A stretch of DNA of 64,000 nucleotides, taken from the NCBI GenBank assembly GCA_907165275.2, contig OU015650.1, forward strand, positions 5,176,001 through 5,240,000. The letters are read 5' to 3'. The notes under the pieces are model-generated. The model was given only the letters and a program-made list of their open reading frames with translations, made no database searches and was not told the DNA's origin. A program made the translations under genes and the position numbers. This DNA comes from Zygaena filipendulae. Lineage: Eukaryota; Arthropoda; Insecta; Lepidoptera; Zygaenidae. Below are positions 12,239-24,448 of the stretch, piece after piece; the stretch's first letter is position 1, and every line of letters starts with the position of its first letter.

Positions 12239-12415
12239 AATATCTGGGTCATCGAGCTTCGCTCGTTGTGTAAAGCGCCATCTGTACTTACGTAGAAAAA
12301 CAAACACTCATTTTTCAAAGCTTCAAAACACGCAAAAAAAAACATCGTTTTCTAAAAATTAAACCTAGCTAGATCGAATAATCGACCCTGAAACTCCCTG
12401 CATATCTATCTTAAT
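12239..12415 (+). repeat. Dispersed repeat B, copy 1
   Basis: Shares TATCTGGGTCA, CGAGCTTCGCTCGTTGTGTA, AGCGCCATCTGT, AAACAAACACTCAT and AAACCTAGCTAGAT with 46059-46235. Family unknown. Confidence 0.7.
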
Positions 12416-12420
12416 CTTAA

Positions 12421-12607
12421 TCTAATATATATAAATCACGTGTCACGTTGTTTGTCCGCGATGGACTCCGAAACTACTGACCGGATTTTGATAAAATTTT
12501 GTAACCATTTATAATATGGTTCAACTTAAAAGATAGGATAGTTTTTATCCCGGAATTCCCGCGGGAACTCCGAAATTACCGCGGATGAAATCGCGGGGGA
12601 CAGCTAG
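12421..12607 (+). mobile_element. Helitron copy, first of a head-to-tail pair
   Basis: A|TCTAATATATATAAATCACG to ...GACAGCTAG|T, with a worn hairpin (CCGCGGATGAAATCGCGG). 187 bp. Confidence 0.85.
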
Positions 12608-12836
12608 TCTAATATATATAAAGAAGAAGAAGAATTGCTCGTTTAAAGTAATATATAATAAAGAGGTAACGTTTGTGAGTTGGTGAGGTTGTAGGGGGTA
12701 ATCTACTGAACCCATATTGAAAATTATTTTATCAATAGAAAGCCACGTTATTTGCGAGTGTCATAGGAATTTGTAATTTCGGGATTCCCGCGGGAACTCC
12801 GAAATCACCGCGGGTGAAACCGCGGGGAACAACGAG
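12608..12836 (+). mobile_element. Helitron copy, second of the pair, no gap
   Basis: Begins TCTAATATATATAAAG at the base after the previous CTAG and ends with a perfect hairpin and CGAG (worn CTAG). Confidence 0.75.
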
Positions 12837-13276
12837 TATTGCTATTTTAAGATTCATATTGCCTGCGATTTTACACGCTTAAATTTTGTGATATCCTCGG
12901 GAACTCTAATAGGTCGATATAAAAATTAATAATTGTCTTCCACACATAATGTAATATTATGTTCATCCAGAACATATTTTACCTATCTGAGTGCCAAATC
13001 TCATACGAAACTGTTTAATGTATATGATCGAGTCACAAACTTAACTTACCTACTCACGAGTCACAACTCACGACCTTTAAGACTTGGCTTCTAGAACTTA
13101 AACCTAAACTTACAAACATAAAGGTATTATATTTATTACAGAAAACTAAAAAAATAAATGTAATGAAAATTAAAATATCCACATGCTACATTTTTTTGAA
13201 TTTTTCACGACATTATGTTGCCAAACGTTTCTAGATCCTTGTTTGCCTGCACATAAAATAGTATATTTCATTATAA

Positions 13277-13386
13277 GTGCGGAAAGGCTGTCATTGCAAA
13301 GAGTTCCGACAAATGTCGACCCGAGCCGAGGCGCAGCCGAAGGTGAGGGTTGACAGTCGGAACTAGTTGCAATGACGGTTCCGCAC
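13277..13386. repeat. Long imperfect foldback
   Basis: Arms of about 36 bp begin GTGCGGAA and end TTCCGCAC; shared blocks include TCATTGCAA/TTGCAATGA and GTTCCGAC/GTCGGAAC. The loop is a GC-rich segment (cgaggcgcagccgaaggtga). Probably a MITE; it lies 23 bp from the piggyBac-type MITE. Confidence 0.6.
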
Positions 13387-13409
13387 GTGTACTGAACAAC
13401 TATTTTTAA

Positions 13410-13687
13410 TACAGTTACGAAAAAATTAAGCAATTTAATAAAATATCAAAAACACAACAAACTCAACTAAGTTCCAACTGTGATCAAGAGATGGCGCTAG
13501 TCGTATTAGTAATGCGAAACCTACGTTTCGCAATGCAAAAAGTGTGTCAAAGTCGTGTCGCCATGTTTGACAGTTGGCAAAAAAAACGCACGAGTTCGGG
13601 AAAGGTAAACAAAAAGCTCGAGTATGTAATAGCCCACATCCCGAACGCTAAACGTCCCTGCAATACGCCACTTTTTGAGCAACTGTA
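13410..13687. mobile_element. piggyBac-type MITE, 278 bp, flanked by TTAA
   Basis: TTAA stands at both ends (13406-13409 and 13688-13691), the signature of piggyBac insertion. The terminal inverted repeats begin TACAGTT and agree at about 12 of the first 15 positions. There is no transposase. Confidence 0.7.
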
Positions 13688-13964
13688 TTAAAAAACAAGT
13701 TTCATCCGTAATTCTCAAAGAATAACAACATATTTTTATAATTTATGGATATTTTTACAAGGCAAAAAGGTGTGACAAATTCAGAATAATTAGAAATCGA
13801 TATTTGTCTTAAAATATTCATGACAAACCGAATCCCACAAAAAACATTTGCATATGCCAAGACGAGTCCATATGACGGGCAAGTGTCAAAAAGTTATCAG
13901 ATCTCATGTAACCAAGCTTTAAACTTTACACACCCTTTTTTTTTTGACTCAGAGAAAATGCATC

Positions 13965-14763
13965 ATGCATACCACCGCCCCCGGGCCGGGACGATGGTTA
14001 TGTGGGACTCCGCCCTGAAAAGGGCGACCTACTCACTAAAAACTCTGGGGTGTTCCTCCACCGCGCCTAGCGCCGGGGCCACAGGAATCGCTCTCGCATG
14101 CTCCGCAGCCCCGACAGCGCCAGCCCGTTGCCGGACTCCTCCTCGAGGGGCAAGAGAGCCCCTCAGAATGATGACGATGCGCCGGAACACGCGACGCACC
14201 GCCATCCTTCTCCCTTCTCAGGGACCTTGTGCAAAGGACGCTGATCTGGCCCAAGACCGGTGCCCGAGGCCCCCTGCGACGGGTCGGGTCAGTGGCCCCG
14301 CCGCCCACCACGTCGGTCACAGAGGGTGAGGAGGACCGACTAGCTCCGCGCCAGCACTCCCCTCCCCCCGCAGCCCCTCCACGCCGCCAATCACCGGGGC
14401 GGCCACCTAGGAAAACCATCTCCACGGCCTCTAACCCTCAGCTGCGGTGCTCCCCGAGCCAGTCACGCCGCCGCCCCGAAGGTCGACAGCGCCACCTACA
14501 TAGGCCGCCTCGAACCGAACTTGCCCCAACAAGTCGGTGAGACGACCCCGTCCGGTGCCTCATACCAGGCGCGGCGCCGGATGAAATCAACGGCACCGCA
14601 GTCACCGGCATTCTGGCCTGCCTCTAGGTTCCTCTTAGCTTAACCGTGGGTGACCAGACCACAGCTACTAGAGCCCCCCCGCCACGACAAGGCAGGAACT
14701 CAATTCGGGGGGGAACTCTACACACCCTAACTCTACAAGACCTAACTTCTCAAACTCTACACC
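13965..14763 (+). pseudogene. GC-rich island, probably a decayed non-LTR element
   Basis: About 800 bp of strongly GC-rich sequence in AT-rich surroundings, with no long intact ORF but plus-strand segments that read like a Ser/Pro/Arg-rich ORF1 (for example SPDSASPLPDSSSRGKRAP). It ends in repeats of the type aactctacac (14710-14762), like a LINE tail. I could not find reverse transcriptase motifs, so the assignment is tentative. Confidence 0.35.
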
Positions 14764-14901
14764 TTAGCCAGAATATGTGGCGTGGCCATTTCGCTCCATT
14801 CACATAAGCATAAGGTAAAAAGTTTATCCACTGTTAATTACTTTTCTGTTGTACAGAGGTTCTTGCCGTAACGAAACGGCCAAGCCACATATTCTGACTA
14901 A
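14764..14901. mobile_element. 138-bp MITE with long inverted ends
   Basis: The left end TTAGCCAGAATATGTGGC and the right end read in reverse (TTAGTCAGAATATGTGGC) match with one difference and then continue into a shared TGGCC.TTTCG block. A TA at each border could be the target duplication. It abuts the GC-rich island. Confidence 0.7.
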
Positions 14902-15419
14902 TTCTTTCCTACCTTAGTTCAGTTATTTTTGTTTTTCGCGACTTTGGTTTCATACGCTGGCTTGGGATCTTATCGATAGATCTAAAATAATTCTCCTAAA
15001 AAAGACACCCTATATTGTTGTATGTATCAATGTTTATGTTGCGTTCATAAATACGCACATTGTATTTTTAACCAATAAAACTTTATGTTAGGTGCGTTAC
15101 AAAGTGGTTACTCATTGGCATTAAATTTTTTATGTTTTGTAAAATCCTAATCCTTGATTTCGTGGAATTATTTGCAACATTAGGAAGAGTAAAAATTAAG
15201 GATTTTTCCTTAAAAATTCTCTCGAGTATATATAAAAATGAATTGTTGTTCATTTGTCTCGCTAAAACTCAAGATTGGCTCCACCGATATAAAACGAGTG
15301 GAATACCAACCTTAATTTGTTTTAAATCTGATCATATTAGTTTCAGTAATTACTACCCCCTAAACGAAGGGAAATAAAATAGATTAACAAAAACCATTTG
15401 GTGTTAATTTTATTATGAA

Positions 15420-15500
15420 CTAGCTGTGCCCTGTAGTTTCACCCGCGGTAATTTCGGAATTCCCGCGGGAATTATACTATAGTTTTTAGCCAAATATAAG
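15420..15500 (-). mobile_element. Helitron 3' fragment
   Basis: CTAGCTGTGCCC end with the hairpin and the TTCCCGCGGGAA palindrome; 5' part lost. Faces the copy at 15655. Confidence 0.55.
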
Positions 15501-15654
15501 ATAACTTGTGTGTGAAAACTAGCTAAGTTATATGCTCCTTTGAATATAATTCAGGATTATCTACAGAACTTGGCACCTATTTAGATATCAATTCTTTTGT
15601 CGGCGAAGTTGACGACTAAGCATAAGCTTAATAATGAACTTGGCTTCCACTTTC

Positions 15655-15771
15655 ACATTTATGTTTTTGATGGAATACACGTTTTCAGGGAAGGACAAAG
15701 GGTACTTTTTATTCCGGAATTACCGCGGGAACTTCGAAATATCTCCGGGTGAAACTGCGGGTAACAGCTAG
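15655..15771 (+). mobile_element. Helitron 3' fragment
   Basis: ...GGTAACAGCTAG followed by T; 5' part lost. Confidence 0.55.
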
Positions 15772-16335
15772 TTTGATATAACTATCGAGGTAAAAATTAC
15801 AGTGAACGTAAGTACATATTAACATATTTAGCCCCATGCCTATAGTAGCCAATAGCAGCTATTGAAAATAATATCACGAAGCCAAAGTCTATAGGTACCA
15901 AAATAGACTGTCTGTGCCAACTAACTATAGAAATAGCTGGAATAACTCATTGTTTTAAGTAGGTATGTTCATACAGACCGTCTACTTTAAATTATGAGTT
16001 CTTAAAAACTTTAAAATGACAATCGAATAGATACAAAGGTTTATTTATGTATTTGTATTTTTTATCATGTATCAACAATATAAATGATTTAGATAATAGG
16101 TATGTACCTATAATAAATAGTTCATTGAGTAAGTATTAGATTAGACTAAAATCTTTAAACCCATATGGGGCTTAGTAGAGTGACTGCCAATGTTGCTATT
16201 TGCATTTTGCATATACATACTTACAACCTATTCCTCATATTATATTATAATATATTATATTAATTTCTAAAAATATAATCGACAAGTTAGAGATATAATT
16301 ACATGATTAGATAATGGTAAAAAACAACATGAAAT

Positions 16336-16425
16336 ATTTATTTATTTATTCAAACTTTTTGCACAATATGGCACAAAAGGCGGACTTAATGTCATTGTAG
16401 CACTCTCTGCCAGTCAACCTTCAAC
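16336..16425 (-). mobile_element. LINE 3' tail fragment
   Basis: (AAATAAAT)n-type tail followed by aagtttgaata and a block with AAGTCCGCC and GGTTGACTGGCAGAG on the minus strand. Short and worn. Confidence 0.4.
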
Positions 16426-17500
16426 ATGTGTTACTTCATTTAAACAAATAAAATAGTTATTTGTAGATTGACTCTCTTTTACAACCTCGTAAAGGTTGTT
16501 TCCAAAAATCGTTTATTACTGTTTGCCTAAATTCTAAAATCTTGTGCCGAATTTTCATTTTTCGAGCTTTAGTAGATTCACCTAAGCGTTTATAAATTAG
16601 TTAGGAATAATTCCAAGAATTGCAGAATTGACAACAAACAGTTATATTTTCGACTTCACTAATGGAGTTGTATAAACCACAATATGAAGTAAGAATTTAT
16701 TAAAATAATATTTCACCCAAAAATTTGTTTTGCAAATAAGTCAATAAGCAATAATTATTATAAATAATTAATATTTGACCACAAATTTATTATACAGTCC
16801 ATCTCTATTATTGAATTGTATTGTTTAAAGATTGCATTTTCCTTCTAATATTTTGTTAGAGATATCACACTTAAAAGTTTATAGCCGTTGAGGTAACAAC
16901 AAAATTATAATTAAGTAATAAAATTGTAACTGCCAAATGCTGGAGGACAACTAAATATAAATACATTGAATATTGTTTCATAAGCTTTATTTTTAACTAG
17001 AGATCTGTGAGGAAACAACGCAATAGTATTTTTAAAAATGAGTGGAAAAATACCAATTTAAAAATACTTTAAATTTTGAAGATGACATAAAGTTAATTTT
17101 ACTAAAAAATAAATGAACTCAAAGATTTTATAAGCAGGGTCAATACATTAGATACAAATAATTAAAAAAAAATCCGTTGAGAAAATGCAGTACAATTTAA
17201 TATTTATTCATCCTTCGGGAACTCTGAAGCTATCTTATGTTTCAGGTATACTGTAGTTTCGTATAAGTGACTTTTTTTTTTAAATCTCTTTGTGAGTTCC
17301 AGAGATGAGTCTCGACATCTAAACTGGCAAACTTTATTATACATATATTTTAATTAAAACTACGTACCATTACAATGTGCCTAATGCCTATCCATAGACG
17401 TATGTGTGCCTATCCATTTTATTAGTTAGACATAAAAATCTCTTTGCATAAAATATCAATTACACAGATGTTACTCGCTAAATTACCAATCTATCTTCTA

Positions 17501-17812
17501 TCTATATTATAATATAAAAAAGTGGAATCCGCGACTCTGTTCATTGAATTAAATTTGACAGGGGGCGATAAAAGAAGAGTATGGTTACCTACTCTAACAC
17601 AAAAAAAGGTTTTTAAAATTCTTTTCTGTCTGTCTGTCTGTCTGTTCACGATAATCACCGAATCCACTGAACGGATTGTCATGCGGTTTTCACAGAAAGA
17701 TTAAGCTTAGCATGGAGCTACATAGGCTTTGTTTCATTCAAATCAAAAGTCGGGAAAAAAGTTGTTATATATAAAAACGCTTCAAGGGGGTGAAACCGCG
17801 GGGCACAGCTAG
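17501..17812 (+). mobile_element. Helitron copy, 312 bp, with (CTGT)n
   Basis: A|TCTATATTATAATATAAAAA to GGGGCACAGCTAG|T. (CTGT)n at 17626-17645. The internal TTCCCGCGGGAA palindrome is missing. Confidence 0.75.
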
Positions 17813-18245
17813 TTTCAAATAATGAAGAAGGCAGCGTACGTAGTATAAAAAAAGTCTGAAAGACTCAGTTATTCGCTTTAAGAAAGCAATGGATGATTGT
17901 TCAATCCACACCATCCGGCAGGGTGCATCGTCTCAAATACAAAACGATCTAAACAAATATAAGCGTTGGAATGCGACCTCCCCACCGTCCTTACTCGAGA
18001 TTTTGGCATTACACATCGCGCCCACTTAACCATGACATTTTGACTCGAGAACCGCAGTTTGCGTCCAATCTAAACGAATCCTTAAAGGATGTTAAGGCAG
18101 AGAGAATTTATATCAATGTTAAGTAATAATAACAACTATTTTATAGGCCACAAGAACCCATAGATGCCCATTAAAACCCCATAGTATGTACATATAAAAT
18201 GACCGCAATGTGGCGATGTGACTATATCGCGGAGATTTCAGCTCT

Positions 18246-18390
18246 CCTAGCCAAATTGGCATTCTATGTATAAGTTTTCACGTGAGACGTGGTCACACAA
18301 AATTAAAGTTTTGATTGGCTGACCAAGTGACGTGAGGATTTTACTTAGTTCTCTATGCGTTAACGATTGTAGAATGTCAATTTGGCTAGG
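18246..18390. mobile_element. 145-bp MITE
   Basis: Inverted ends of 21 bp with one mismatch (CCTAGCCAAATTG... and ...CAATTTGGCTAGG). The body also folds (ACGTGAGACGTGGTCA against TGACCAAGTGACGTGA). No clear target duplication. Confidence 0.65.
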
Positions 18391-18921
18391 GGGGCCAGAT
18401 AGGGTCACGACCTTTTCGCTGCGATAAAAATCACTGGTGTGACAAAACACGTCTTATTTTGGGGTCATATTTTTTTTTGGTTTCTTATTGCATTGCAAGT
18501 ATAACTGGATACAAAAAGAAGTAGGTACCTACCTACCTAAATTACTATAGGTATCAGACGTGAACATTGATTTACTACTAAGTATATCAATGGACGTGAA
18601 ATGCAAAGGTAATATAATAATATTTTAAGGAGTTTTATAAGTCCGTTACTTTAGATTTAAAACAGGAGGAGGTTGTTAGAGTTGCGAAATTCGCGCAAGT
18701 GAAACTTGGGGCAAGTGATTTATACCTATGAATATTTGTCTTACCGCTCTCCATTATCCTATGCTACCTATGTGGGCGTAGTAGCTAAAATATGTAGAAT
18801 CGAATTGGCACTGTCATGAACTCGTATGTATAGACATACCTATCAATAATTTTAATATTAAAAAGGTAAGACTTAAAACTATACCAACTCAGTACTCACT
18901 CAAATTCCAGACGAATCGTCA

Positions 18922-19129
18922 TCCTAACTAATATTTTAAATGCGAAAGTGAGTTTGTTTGTTGGTTGATTTGTTTGTTACGCTTTCACGGCTTAACGACT
19001 CAAGCGATCACCACGAAATTTTGCATACACGTTGTCAGAGGTATAGAGAAGGACATAGAGTACTTTCTATCTCGAAATTTCCTCGGGAACTCCAAAATTA
19101 CCGCGGGTGAAACCGTGGGGAACAGCTAG
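18922..19129 (+). mobile_element. Helitron copy, exactly 208 bp
   Basis: A|TCCTAACTAATATTTTAAAT to GGAACAGCTAG|T, with the hairpin slightly worn. Confidence 0.87.
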
Positions 19130-19474
19130 TACCTATTTCATAAATATTAATGTCTGTATGATTGAATAGTTATGACTTTCGATACATACGTTTCGATTTA
19201 TCGTTTTTTTTTTAATTTAACTGATCAAAAAGAGCTGACATGCATTTATCACTTCAGACTTCTAAGTGATCGAGGTCATAGTATGTAGCATGTCAAAAGA
19301 TTTGTTTACGGATGAAGCGTGACGGTAGAGACTCATCAATGCTAGCATTAGGTGATAACAATGAACGACCTCTCAATAGAACCCGAGGTGGTTACGGGAT
19401 AGTTAAATCTTTTTGTTAAATTAATTGGTCTTTTATAATAATATTCATTAATATAATTCGGTTTTATTTTGTTA

Positions 19475-19650
19475 CTAGCTGTGTCCCACGGTTTCACCCG
19501 CGTGAGTTTCGGAATTCTCGCAGGAACTCCAAAGTAGCCTGATTAATTCCTTTGTAAAACCAGATAACTAGCAGTTCTGTCAAATATCGGTTCAATCGTT
19601 TCAGATTCACCCGCGTAAGTTTCGGAATTCCCGCAGGAAATCCAAACTTC
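19475..19650 (-). mobile_element. Helitron copy with a doubled 3' hairpin segment
   Basis: CTAG at 19475-19478; the TTCACCCGCGT...CGGAATTC segment occurs twice (about 19494 and 19608), by duplication or nested insertion. Confidence 0.6.
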
Positions 19651-20758
19651 TTTTATTCTTCTTTTCTTTACAATAACAAACACAACAAAAAAGAATTAAC
19701 GAAATTGGTCCAGCCATCTACGCATGATGCCGTGACCAAGGGAAATAGGGATTCATTTTCATATATCTATCTATAGGTATATACCTAAGTAATGCCTAAG
19801 TATATGACGCAAACAATTTTTGCCGGCTAGATAAATCTGTAATATTATGTCAATTATTATCACTAAAAATGTAATTAATAAGTAGGTAGTAGGTATACGA
19901 ATAATTTATTTGAGATAAAACATATATTGTTACTTGTCTTTTGAATAATATTCAAGATTCAGTCTACCAATTTATTTAAATAATAAAATTTATGAAAATA
20001 AACATCGAGTTTAATAATATTTGATTGTAAGAATAACCTTTGTTCCTGCATTAAAATAATAAAAATATCGTCGGCTTTGTATGCACTTTGACCTCTCTCT
20101 TTTTGATTTAAAGCGCGACAGGTCAACAGGATAAGGAAAATTAACAATACTTAATAATTGCAAGACTGTCAGATAAACTACGCATGGCTGCATAAAAAAT
20201 ACTTTTCTCTAAATAAACTATACGTAGGCACTTATAAGTAATCAAATAATAAGTATGCCTAAATAACTTATAGGTATAATATACCTACGTGAAAGAGAGG
20301 TGGGCGTATTACTGATGTGTACCTACACGCATACAACTAAAAGAACCGACTTAAAAAAAACCGTCGTTTTTTACACACACAAACCACCTCTTACCCTTAA
20401 CGCATACACCTTCTCAGTTCCATCGTTGGTAATAAAAGGTTTTTTTATTTAATTGTACACATACATACGTATATAATACATACAAATTACGTACATACAA
20501 GTTCTACGTTAGATAATTAGAAAACAGACGAGTTTTTCTCTTTTATCACATGAAAATATTTTATTCATGTCCTACAAATTAATATATTCGAAAATCAATT
20601 AAATACCTACTTCTGTAGACAATGTTATTGTTGACATAATATTGTTGACATTGAACTCTACATAATAATGTCATAATCAATACCTACCTGAATTATCGGT
20701 GGCGCCGAATCATGTAAATTTTATTGAATTATCCAATTAGTTAACAAAAAAAATACTA

Positions 20759-20890
20759 TCAAATGACCGGTTTCTTTTCTTGGAATATTTTGAGAGCACG
20801 TTCCAGCGAAATAGGTCGTGGCGTGGCCATTAGGGGTCTACCAACATCTCTAACATTGAGACTATAAACTTTGATCGAAACTTCTTTCAT
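20759..20890 (-). CDS. 43-aa ORF of protein-like composition, possible small gene or terminal exon
   Basis: ATG at 20890-20888, TGA at 20761-20759. The peptide starts MKEVSIKVYSLNVRDVGRPL and ends in a Lys-rich segment; it is balanced in composition and unlike the Lys/Asn/Ile/Tyr/Phe-biased products of random AT-rich frames. An in-frame TAA lies directly before the ATG, so this ATG is the only possible in-frame start unless an acceptor lies within the ORF. A pyrimidine-rich stretch ending in cacacag lies just upstream, so an exon may begin there with a short 5' UTR. I do not recognise the product. A GC-rich block about 110 bp upstream could be its first exon and promoter. It could also be a decayed coding exon. 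Confidence 0.35.
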   Translation of the reverse strand: MKEVSIKVYSLNVRDVGRPLMATPRPISLERALKIFQEKKPVI

Positions 20891-20997
20891 TTAAATTTAA
20901 ACTGTGTGTGAATTCCAATTACAATGAAAGAAATTTCAGTATAAGGTTATCATAAACCTGTTGAAGAAATTATGGCAAGGCTCCAGGTTTGAGTGGG

Positions 20998-21360
20998 TCA
21001 TTTTCTAGCGCGAAGGTCGAATTCGATGTTGGTTTGATTAACGATTTCGTCGCTATCATTAACGGATGCGCGTTGTTTACTGTTTGGACTTGGACAGGGT
21101 TGCAGGTTTCTGTGACGTAGTTTTGTGCGCTTGCGACGCGGCGCGCCCCACTCTGGCGCCTGCGAGTTGCGACAAAACTTTAATATCACCAGCGACAGCA
21201 TCCGTTCCCAAAACGAATACCGAACATTCTTGAGGATTCCAGTTTTCGTTTATACACTCTTTGGCGTCATTTTATTTATCGTTTATTGAAATTCGGCGCC
21301 AGATTACGGCGGTATAAGTATTTACCGTGGCATTGTTGTTATTGGCGCCATAATGTTTGC
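20998..21360 (-). other. GC-rich exon- or promoter-like block upstream of the 43-aa ORF
   Basis: This is an island of high GC in AT-rich DNA. All three minus-strand frames are partly open: a 67-codon ORF from ATG at 21201 to TGA at 21000-20998 (contains a basic PRRKRTKLRHR stretch), an ATG-less frame at about 21271-21077 ending in TAA (contains WNPQECSVFVLG), and a third ending near 20950. Two GGCGCC palindromes (21295-21300 and 21344-21349) and a TTGGCGTC motif (21261-21268) sit at its upstream edge and resemble E2F-type sites. A likely reading is a minus-strand first exon with promoter; the frame is not resolved. Confidence 0.3.
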
Positions 21361-24034
21361 GGTTTTCACGAGAAAATTGTAGAATTTCATACGTTTAGGT
21401 ACCTACCATCGCATACTTAATTTTATTTTTTAATCAAAGTTATTACTATTTAGAATCCGTGTATTTATAGTCAAGTCTCTTTTTACTTTTATAACAAAAT
21501 AACCGCAGACTACCTATTAAGAATAAGCATTACAAAACTAAATGGTGTCTCGTAAAGAATTTCCAAAACATGATCCTAAATTATCATACCTATTACTCAA
21601 CACTAAGACTAAAAACATTTTAAACTCAAAATATGTTCCTGACGTCCCACTGATGAGTATAATAATGCAATTGTTTATTGATCAATTTCCAAACTTCTAG
21701 GTAATATGAATCACTTTAATGTTCTGCTTTTTACCTCCACAATCCAACTGTGAATACGAATGTGAATAAGAAACCCAATGTATTAAAAATTACCGAATTT
21801 AAAAAGACATCATATTTATTTAACCTTTTGATACGTGTATACTTTCCTTGAAGTACCATCCTCTCTGAGTTCGCTGAACTTCGCAAGCCCTGTGGCATCT
21901 ATCATTGACGATTTACCATTTATACTCGTATCTTTATGATATTAAACAGTTACACTTAGAAAAAAATTATGCGCGGTCGTAGGTAAGTAGGTACTAACTC
22001 TACTGACGGATACTTACCTATTCCTATTATATTTTGTGGTTTGTGCATGCGTGTGAAGAGAATGTATTTTCATCTTTGGCGAAGAGTGTTACCATGAAAT
22101 TGTTGGACTGGCGCTTTTGTTTTTTAGTGTGTTGCCAATCATCAATTTCTGAATTTCGGTCCCAACTGAAAGTCAGTGCTACGGCTCCGCGCCTAGCAAT
22201 ATGCTGTGCTGGGCACCATTTTGGCTTAAGTAATTTTAAATTTAGTAATAGGTGTTTTGTAATTGTTTTTTTAGTTTTTTTATTTAATTTCTCTTTTAGT
22301 GTAATTTTTTTTTAAGCCAAATAAAATTTATTATTTTTATTATATTTAATTCGCTTATGCAGCAAATTTACCTTACACCAAATTTTTGTAGGTAGGTAGG
22401 TGCATAATAAGCATCAATACTCAAGGTAAATAAAAATGTTCAACACAGTCATGAAAACTTTTATCTACCTTGATGCGCAAATCTAACCTGAGTCATTTGG
22501 AGAAGAAGTCAGGTTCGCTGATCACTACACCAACGGGTTAAAATATTTTTTTTCAGTTCCATAATAAGTATTCGAATAAATATACCTGGTTATAGGTAGG
22601 TATACACATTTGTCATGAACCAAAGTATGTAGTGCATAGACATATAGCGGTCGAAATAGTTTAAATTACCTACTTGGTCGTAATGTAGGTGTATAAAATT
22701 CGAGGGCTCTTAACTAAAGAGTATAACGGTGTGAAGTGTCTATGTATAAATGAGGGTCAATACTTATCTATTCACGAACGAATTTTTGTCCACAATATTG
22801 ATGTGCACGCTTTGTCATCAGAACGTACTTGTGGTCACGATTAATTTGTCAGAAAAAAACAGTTATATGACCGGGATATACAGATTTCTGTACACGCCAA
22901 CACTATACTTTACAATAACTCATCATAACTGAATAAACTCCATAATTATAAGCTCTTAATTTTTATTTATACCGACAATAAAAGACACCCACTGTGTCAC
23001 ATGAATTTTACAAATATTAAAATATTAATCATCAATTATGTGTCGTGTATTAAGAAATTAATCAAACCGAAATTTTTGAGGCGTCTCAATCGAGCGAAAT
23101 TTAACAGTTTCATTTAGAAATCTAGCAAATAGTTTGACATAAATTTAGGCTGTCTATGTGATGCCGTTAAGAAATGTCAATGTACCTATTGATTTTATGC
23201 GTAGTTTAAGAACACTGACCTACGAGTTAAATAGTGCGAGTATAGATCTATCGTTGAGATAAGTATTTCAGATGTTTTCTAAAATTATATGCGTAGGTGG
23301 CAATAATAACTTCATAATAACAACCGTTCTATAAAATTAACTATAATAAAACTCTTAAGCTAGGCTTTGCATAAATCTTTTAAGAATACCACTCGACGCT
23401 TGGAATAAATTTTGAGATTTGTTTATTGCTTTGTGTTTACTAAAATTTGTTTTGTCATTTTCTTATTATTATTATTTATAAGTTACCAATCCAACTGATC
23501 TGATTTTAATGCTGTTTGTATGGAATTTACGGACAAAATATGCAAATTAATAGCTAACAAATATATTTTGTATACAAACATGTGTCGCATATTTTAAATT
23601 CTATTTGTATCATTGCAAAAAAAGCCTTATTCGTTGAAAATAAAATGTTTATTTCTAAACGATGGGCGTACTCTCGATGGTGTCTGAAATATTTGCAGGT
23701 CGCCGTTACGGCGCGACGCTGGTCGGCGACCGCACAAGGCCGCCGAATTTCGACGACCTTAGCAAATAACCATACCTACCAAGAATATAGGTATAATAAT
23801 CATTATAATAATGTTAAATTACGTCCCTGCTTAAGTATATTTCCTAAAACCAATAGAATTTACTGACAAGCCAATTAATTAAATTATTAAAGTTATACCT
23901 ATTTAAGTTAATAAAAACTTAATTCATTCACCTGTATTATGTTCCATTATATCGTACGCAAAGGGTATTGACTTATTGATTAAACTTTTGGAAACCTCAA
24001 TCAGATACTAGGTATTTCATACAAATACTTATTA
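21361..24034. other. Intergenic stretch with small GC-rich patches
   Basis: A GC-rich foldback (GGTCGCCG...CGGCGACC) near 23699-23730 and a possible retroelement 3' end near 22140-22330 that ends at an AATAAA. No gene supported. Confidence 0.4.
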
Positions 24035-24235
24035 CTAGCTGTGCCCTGCGGTTTCACCCGCGTGAAACGATTTTACGTGACAATATTTTTTCCAACATCT
24101 GATTAATTAATCAAAGCCTATATGTTGCTCCAAGCTAAGCTTAATCTACCTGTCAAAATCGCATGATAATCCGTTAAATATTTCCGGAGATTAGCGTGAA
24201 CAGATACTGCGGGTTTTATTATAGTCATAGATTTT
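24035..24235 (-). mobile_element. Helitron copy, alternative body
   Basis: CTAGCTGTGCCCTGCGG end; its body (tatgttgctccaagctaagc...) is the single-copy form of the triplicated unit at 43283. Confidence 0.65.
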
Positions 24236-24448
24236 CATGCCACATTTATTCTAGGGATTGATTTTTATATAATATCTAATATTGGATGGGGCGGGCGCTC
24301 AGACTTAGAATGACAAAGTCCTGTAAATATATAATAACTCTATATTACTACACAAAAATAGTTATGAAGGCATGTATAATAAAAATCTGGAGATTACCAG
24401 ATGATTGTGGCACAAGAGTAGTCGACATTAATATACCTATATAAAATA

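Noticed and set aside
14036..14540. ORFs of 103-169 codons in the GC-rich island
   Set aside because: They overlap in several frames, have Pro/Arg/Ser-rich products without domains, and follow from high GC.
20298..20690. A small gene
   Set aside because: Frames are short, AT-biased and without splice support.
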